Shown here piece after piece: positions 31,906 to 35,833 of a stretch of 35,833 nucleotides of DNA. Below the pieces are notes generated by a model. The model searched no databases. It worked only from the letters and a program-made list of their open reading frames with translations, and was not told the DNA's origin. This DNA comes from a virus, in IMG/VR virus record IMGVR_UViG_3300038301_000232, positions 1 through 35,833 of that record. The stretch is one strand, 5' to 3'. How positions within the stretch are numbered: position 1 is the stretch's first letter; each line of letters begins with the position of its first letter. A program made the position numbers and the translations under genes.

Positions 31906-32249
31906 GTGATTCAAAGCCAAATAAAATGTTGACTGAGAAAGAGGAATCTGGTTTGATAATAAAAATCAGAGAAAATGAAGTAGTAAGTATCTTGTGCACT
32001 GGTCTCGAAGAAGAAAACGAATTTCTAGGCAATATAAAAATGGTTGTCAATTCAGAGCTAAAGCGTATAGCGTATTCCGGTGGGCATATTAAAAGAAGGG
32101 AATGGCTTGAACTTGATATATCGGCGCAGAAGTTAATGGGACTATTCTGCCGAATTTTACGCAAAGACAACGAACTGACAAAGAAACTCAGAAAGATCAT
32201 AAAAACCGTTATGGCAGAAAACGACATAAAGGAATCAATAAAGAAATAG
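31902..32249 (+). CDS. Small helical hypothetical protein
   Basis: A 115-residue protein whose ATG overlaps the stop of the radical SAM gene (ATGA). The C-terminal two-thirds is basic and helical: ELKRIAYSGGHIKRREWLEL, then KLMGLFCRILRKDNELTKKL. The start has SGLIIKIRENEVVSILCTGL, likely a beta hairpin. No cysteine motif, signal or membrane span. It is the last gene before the tail tube and may belong to either the enzyme block or the tail block. No family recognised. Confidence 0.55.
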   Translation: MSDSKPNKMLTEKEESGLIIKIRENEVVSILCTGLEEENEFLGNIKMVVNSELKRIAYSGGHIKRREWLELDISAQKLMGLFCRILRKDNELTKKLRKIIKTVMAENDIKESIKK

Positions 32250-32277
32250 AATTTTAATTTAATAATGGAGGTTTATT

Positions 32278-32295
32278 ATGAGGAAGTATAAATAA
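32278..32295 (+). promoter_or_regulatory. Five-codon leader frame coupled to tail tube start
   Basis: TGGAGG at 32266-32271 is a strong ribosome binding site 6 bases before an ATG at 32278. That ATG opens a frame of only five codons (MRKYK), whose TAA shares one base with the tail tube ATG (TAATG). AGGA within this mini-frame could itself serve the tail tube start. Translation of the leader could load ribosomes for the tail tube gene by re-initiation. Confidence 0.4.
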
Positions 32296-33182
32296 TGGCA
32301 GTTACATTGGCCAGTACTGGTTATGTGGGGCTTCGCACTGAAGGGAGTTTCGGTTCAGGAGGGACGGTAGATACGTTCCAGCCTATTATATCTGAGAGTC
32401 TTATTCACCAGAAAGACTATTTCTATCCGCAGGTAATACAAAACAGTAGACAGCAGCAGGGAGGCAGGCTGATGAGAGAGCTTGTTACCGGTGGTATCAG
32501 CTTTTATGTCACTCCTAACAATACAGAAAAATGGTGGCAAGCCGCGCTCGGCAATGCATCAAGTCCTTATTCTGCAAAAGGCCAGGCAACTATAGGATCA
32601 GTGGTTGTCCATGTTGATAGGGGAGTTGGTGACTTATATACCAGCGGCGATAAAATATCCAGCATGGACTTTAGTTCCAATAGTAGCGAAGGATTAGTTT
32701 GTAACGTTGCTATTGAGGGCAAGGGTGGAAATGATGCGTCTATTGGCGCACCGTCTTTTAATTCTGGTGATGATCCATACATGCATTCTGAAGCCACATT
32801 TGAAATTGGTGGTGCTCAAGATGACGAAATAACAGCCTTTACGCTATCACTAAACAATAACCTGATTACTGATCTATGGACAGGAGCGTCTTTAACAAGG
32901 CGAGAAATACCAGCAACGAGTTTGCTTGTTACCGGGACTTTCACCAGGCTCTTTACAGATACAACCGCACGCGCGTTGTTCTTAGCAAATACGCAGACAT
33001 CGTTTAAAGTCACATTTGCCAGAAACTCAAATACATTTATACTTGAGTGTGCAAAGATAAACATGGAACAGAATGATGCGCCATTGTCTGGATTCAGTGC
33101 TATCGTCAATGAAACTATACCGTTTACAGCACAAGTTGATGATAGTGCGAGTGATGATGCAATCAAAATAACAGTGACATAA
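32295..33182 (+). CDS. Tail tube protein
   Basis: A 295-residue protein of the phage tail tube family (Phage_tube_2 type). Opening MAVTLASTGYVGLRTEGSFG, followed by TDFQP-like FQPIISESLIHQKDYFYP and RLMRELVTGGISFYVTPNNT, is typical. NTEKWWQAALG then gives the WW element, and the C-terminal half repeats the barrel plan with DEITAFTLSLNNNLI and a late GFSAIVNETIPFTAQVD. Long-tailed phages stack hexamers of such proteins into the tube. It is followed by tail chaperone and tape measure genes. Adjacent sheath is absent, consistent with a non-contractile tail. Confidence 0.82.
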   Translation: MAVTLASTGYVGLRTEGSFGSGGTVDTFQPIISESLIHQKDYFYPQVIQNSRQQQGGRLMRELVTGGISFYVTPNNTEKWWQAALGNASSPYSAKGQATIGSVVVHVDRGVGDLYTSGDKISSMDFSSNSSEGLVCNVAIEGKGGNDASIGAPSFNSGDDPYMHSEATFEIGGAQDDEITAFTLSLNNNLITDLWTGASLTRREIPATSLLVTGTFTRLFTDTTARALFLANTQTSFKVTFARNSNTFILECAKINMEQNDAPLSGFSAIVNETIPFTAQVDDSASDDAIKITVT

Positions 33183-33192
33183 TTAAGTGCTT

Positions 33193-33219
33193 GGCTTGCA
33201 GGGTAGGAACCTGCAGGTC
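33193..33219 (+). repeat. Hairpin between tail tube and chaperone genes
   Basis: GGCTTGCAGG (33193-33202) and CCTGCAGGTC (33210-33219) pair over 10 positions, with two or so G-U pairs, around a 7-base loop. It is in the 62-base gap between the two genes. There is no U-run, so it may act as an mRNA-stability or processing element to set the ratio of tube to chaperone, or as a weak terminator. Confidence 0.4.
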
Positions 33220-33244
33220 AGGATAAACCCAATAAGGAGATCTT

Positions 33245-33631
33245 ATGAAGCAGATGTTCGATAATAAAGAAACGTATGATTTTGTAGTAGATTGTGGTTT
33301 AGGTGAAAAGAATCCGGTTTTCGAATTGTCAAAACTCACTCAATGGGAATTTGACCAGATAGAAGACAACAGTACTATTACGACAACAGACTCAAAAAGT
33401 AAAAAGAGTTTTGTTAAGTATCTCGGCGGAAAGGTTAGGTCTTTAAAATTTGACTATGCTCTCAAGGACTGGAGGAATGTTGTTGACAAAGACAACAAGA
33501 CTATAAAATTTAACAGTGATAATAAGAAGAAACTTGCCAACTGGATAAGGATTAAAATTGTTGAGAAAATAGATGAAGACAATGAATTAAATGAACCCGA
33601 ATCGGAGGCAAAAGACAAAGAAAAAAAATAA
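33245..33631 (+). CDS. Tail assembly chaperone, short product
   Basis: A 128-residue protein between tail tube and tape measure genes, the position of the lambda gpG-type tail assembly chaperone. It has an acidic start, EKNPVFELSKLTQWEFDQIE, a basic KSFVKYLGGKVRSLKFDYAL middle and an acidic Glu/Asp-rich C-terminus (EDNELNEPESEAKDKEKK). Ribosome binding site AATAAGGAGATCTT is good. It ends in A-rich sequence with a slippery heptamer just before its stop, so a fraction of ribosomes should continue in the -1 frame into the next gene. The chaperone coats the tape measure during tail assembly and is not part of the finished virion. Confidence 0.75.
   Translation: MKQMFDNKETYDFVVDCGLGEKNPVFELSKLTQWEFDQIEDNSTITTTDSKSKKSFVKYLGGKVRSLKFDYALKDWRNVVDKDNKTIKFNSDNKKKLANWIRIKIVEKIDEDNELNEPESEAKDKEKK
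33622..33628 (+). promoter_or_regulatory. -1 programmed frameshift site
   Basis: The 0-frame codons are GAA AAA AAA TAA. The heptamer A AAA AAA (33622-33628) lies right before the stop at 33629-33631. Slipping back one base gives AAA AAA ATA ATG, entering the frame of the next gene with no stop. The product would be 128 + 1 + 80 = 209 residues, a G-GT type fusion as in lambda and many long-tailed phages. No clear downstream pseudoknot was identified by eye. Confidence 0.7.
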
Positions 33632-33873
33632 TGACGGCAGTCGAATTATTTCTAACCAATACAAATTCTGACGCAGTATGTGAGAAACTTGGTTGGAAAA
33701 AGCTTCCTGCCGTATTACAAACATATCTATTTTGCAATCCTTCACTTGATACAAAGCTTAGGTGTCTGCCAAGAGACGGCGGTTATTACGATCAATATTA
33801 TGTTGACGTGAAATGGTTCAGAGCGATTGAAGCTCAAATTATTTCACATACTAACCGTAAAAACGACAAATAA
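33631..33873 (+). CDS. Tail assembly chaperone, frameshift extension (T part)
   Basis: An 80-residue frame in the -1 phase relative to the upstream chaperone. It starts MTAVELFLTNTNSDAVCEKL and has KLPAVLQTYLFCNPSLDTKL, then a Tyr-rich YYDQYYVDVKWFRAIEAQII. There is no useful ribosome binding site apart from the purine run of the slippery sequence, so independent translation is less likely than fusion by frameshift. In lambda-type phages the T extension binds the tail tube protein while the G part coats the tape measure. The tape measure starts two bases after this frame's end. Confidence 0.7.
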   Translation: MTAVELFLTNTNSDAVCEKLGWKKLPAVLQTYLFCNPSLDTKLRCLPRDGGYYDQYYVDVKWFRAIEAQIISHTNRKNDK

Positions 33874-33874
33874 C

Positions 33875-35833
33875 ATGGCAGAGCGTAAAGTTGAAATTAC
33901 TGTTAAGGCAAAAGCGGCAACTAAGGCCGCCGTAAAAGCGGTTCAAGGCCAGCTTCGCGCACTTCAAAGAATCTCCTCTTCTGTTGCATCAAAAATGAAT
34001 ACCGCTTTCGAGGGGGTAAAAACCACCATATCATCTATGGGGAAAGTTGCGGTTACAGTTGCACGGACTATTAAACAAAATTTCCTTGCAGTTGCCGTAG
34101 CTATTGCCGGCATCGTATTAACTATCAAAAAAGGCATTGATAGCATTTCTGAAGGTGCAAAGATCCGGGAGCAAACAATTGCATTTCAGAGTTTGGCAAA
34201 AAGTTTCGGATCTGATGGCAATAAAATCATTTCAAGCTTGAAAAAGGTTAGTGATGGCACGGTCAGCACGATGGAGCTTATTGGAAGTGCGAGTCGTGCC
34301 ATGCTATTAGGAATTGCGCCTGATAAAATAACAAAACTAATGGAAATTGCCCGATCTGCATCAAAGGCGACTGGTGACACGGTGGCGAAATCTTTTGAAG
34401 ATATTTCTATTGGTATTGGTCGTCAATCAAAGTTGATACTCGATAATTTAGGTATAATTATAAAAGTTGAACAGGCAAATGAAGTATATGCCGCAACGCT
34501 GGGCAAAACGGCAAGCCAGTTAACCGATGTGGAAAAGAGAACTGCCTTTTTAAATGCAACATTGGCTGCAGGTGAAAACATTATAAGTCGAGTTTCGTTG
34601 CAATCGAATAGTACCGCAGATGCAATTGCAAAATTAAGTGCAATTACCAAAGAAGGAAATGATAAGTTTAAGGCAATGGTCGCCCAATCGTCCTCAATGA
34701 ATTCCTTTTTAAATACACTTGTCGAAGGGTTTGATTCAATAAAAGGCAGTGTGGGACTAAGTCAAGACACGCTTGATACATTTATAAAAAATGGAATAGA
34801 GAAATTTATAAAAGTAGTTGCAATAGCGGCGAAAACAGGAGTTGTATGGAAGGCTATATTAAGCGCACAGATTGTTGTTTGGAGAAGTATTGGCAGGATG
34901 ATGAAATGGGTAATTGGAAAGATAAAAGCCTTCTTAGGTATTCTTGGGGAAATCCCATTAGTTGGTAAGGCCTTTAAAGGCCTTGGCGATAGTATTGATA
35001 AGGTTGGCGATTCAATACCTGTATTAGGTGAAGTTGTAGATTCATTCAAACAAATTCCAGCAGATATACAAAAGGTAGATGATTTAGTTGATAAGTTTGG
35101 AGAGAAATATGATGAAAATATAAAAAAAGCAAAAGATAACACGGAAAAGCTTAATGAGAAAATTGATGAAATGGCACCTATTATTGAAAAAGCGGGAGCG
35201 GTTGCAGTTGAGATGTCAGAAGATCAAAAAAAGGCATTAAAAGAAACTCAAAAAGCTTATGAAGACACAGCGTTAAAGATAGAATCCACTTTTTCCAACA
35301 TTCTATTTGCCAGACTGACAAAAAGGGGCGTGGATTTCCGGGATACAATGATAAATATATTTCGGGATATTGGGGATTCTATTATCAGACTTTCCACAGA
35401 TGCAGTGGCACGGTCGGTTTTAAATTTTGCTGGAATTAGTAGCGTTGGAGGATTCGGGGGCAATCAAGTTGTTGCTGGAAACAGAATAGTACAAACAACT
35501 GCTGGGGGATTGGCAAGTGGTGCGGGTATCGGTGGTATCGCACAGGGCGGTAGATCTCCGGTTAGTGCGAGTAGTGCGGTTTCTGCCGTAGGTGCTGGCA
35601 AAAGCTTGTCCTCATCGGTTGGGTTAAAAAGTGCCGCGTCTATTGCATTGGCTGCAGGCCAAGGGACATTAAGCCCGGGTGGGTTGTCTAGCCCGTCAAG
35701 CTTGATCAGACTTGGCGGTGCCGGTCTGGGATTGGCGGCAAGAACTGCATTCGGAGGAACGGGAAAGCTTGCGGGCGGATTTGCCAAGGTTTTTGGACGT
35801 GCAGGCACAAGGGCTATTGGTGGTGGACTTGGC
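33875..35833 (+). CDS. Tape measure protein, 3' partial
   Basis: The frame is open from the ATG at 33875 to the end of the window: 653 codons with no stop, so the C-terminus is missing. It begins MAERKVEITVKAKAATKAAV with a helical start, then a hydrophobic QNFLAVAVAIAGIVLTIKKG (about residues 68-87). Long helical stretches rich in Ala, Lys and Ser follow, including FEDISIGIGRQSKLILDNLG (about 170), and a further hydrophobic block VVAIAAKTGVVWKAIL. Near 485-505 is RDTMINIFRDIGDSIIRLST, typical of tape measures, followed by a Gly/Ala/Ser-rich region. The tape measure sets tail length and is injected before DNA. Confidence 0.88.
   Translation, partial: MAERKVEITVKAKAATKAAVKAVQGQLRALQRISSSVASKMNTAFEGVKTTISSMGKVAVTVARTIKQNFLAVAVAIAGIVLTIKKGIDSISEGAKIREQTIAFQSLAKSFGSDGNKIISSLKKVSDGTVSTMELIGSASRAMLLGIAPDKITKLMEIARSASKATGDTVAKSFEDISIGIGRQSKLILDNLGIIIKVEQANEVYAATLGKTASQLTDVEKRTAFLNATLAAGENIISRVSLQSNSTADAIAKLSAITKEGNDKFKAMVAQSSSMNSFLNTLVEGFDSIKGSVGLSQDTLDTFIKNGIEKFIKVVAIAAKTGVVWKAILSAQIVVWRSIGRMMKWVIGKIKAFLGILGEIPLVGKAFKGLGDSIDKVGDSIPVLGEVVDSFKQIPADIQKVDDLVDKFGEKYDENIKKAKDNTEKLNEKIDEMAPIIEKAGAVAVEMSEDQKKALKETQKAYEDTALKIESTFSNILFARLTKRGVDFRDTMINIFRDIGDSIIRLSTDAVARSVLNFAGISSVGGFGGNQVVAGNRIVQTTAGGLASGAGIGGIAQGGRSPVSASSAVSAVGAGKSLSSSVGLKSAASIALAAGQGTLSPGGLSSPSSLIRLGGAGLGLAARTAFGGTGKLAGGFAKVFGRAGTRAIGGGLG

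Noticed and set aside
34423-35808. Several minus-strand frames over the tape measure gene
   Set aside because: They are Pro/Ala/Ser-rich antisense shadows of the long plus-strand frame, which stays open for 653 codons.

Overview
The window is part of the genome of a double-stranded DNA tailed phage or prophage. It is AT-rich, and every gene I can support lies on the + strand, mostly with a good ribosome binding site and touching or overlapping neighbours. The virion genes are a mosaic: a GpA-type large terminase, a Mu-like head set (DUF935-type portal fused to a MuF domain, MuI-like protease/scaffold, decoration protein, major capsid protein, gp36- and gpG-like connectors), then a tail tube, a frameshifted tail-assembly chaperone and a tape measure. 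There is no sheath gene in the window, so a siphovirus-like tail is most likely. A heptosyltransferase-like enzyme and two lipobox lipoproteins suggest a Gram-negative host; nothing in the sequence identifies it further.

Left edge (1-1207): this is the most unusual part. The C-terminal half of a Nop/IS110-Tnp_20-like protein is followed 12 bases later by a 16-unit array with an almost perfect 36-base period. Each unit holds two short conserved blocks (TTAAAAAC and TTTGAG) spaced 18 bases apart, separated by two different variable segments of 10 and about 12 bases. This is the architecture of a TIGR-Tas locus: an RNA-guided system with a Nop-domain Tas protein and 36-nt guides carrying two spacers each. 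The 5' half of the Tas gene, which would show whether it carries a nuclease, lies outside the window.

1208-7190 is an accessory region: a GT4 glycosyltransferase, a lipoprotein, a ParB-like/adenine- or cytosine-N-methyltransferase fusion, a short C5-cytosine-methyltransferase-like protein, several small zinc-ribbon proteins and a TerS-like small terminase. 7299-13262 holds packaging and portal genes plus a possible membrane or lysis-type cluster. 13275-17560 holds a long peptidase S74-terminated fibre and other appendage genes. 17632-23392 holds head maturation, capsid and connector genes.

Between the connector genes and the tail tube (23392-32249) sits an insertion of glycan and cofactor-type enzymes: two GT4 glycosyltransferases, a SAM methyltransferase, two radical SAM enzymes, an aldo/keto reductase-like protein and a GT9 heptosyltransferase-like protein, with one virion-type gene in the middle. 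A plausible reading is that these change host surface glycans or decorate the virion. The window ends with tail tube, tail chaperone with a -1 slippery site, and the first 653 codons of the tape measure gene.

Several genes of 36 to 57 codons (6722, 12742, 15950, 17064, 24603, 27605) fit exactly between larger genes and are included. Apart from the array there is no gene-free stretch longer than about 300 bases.
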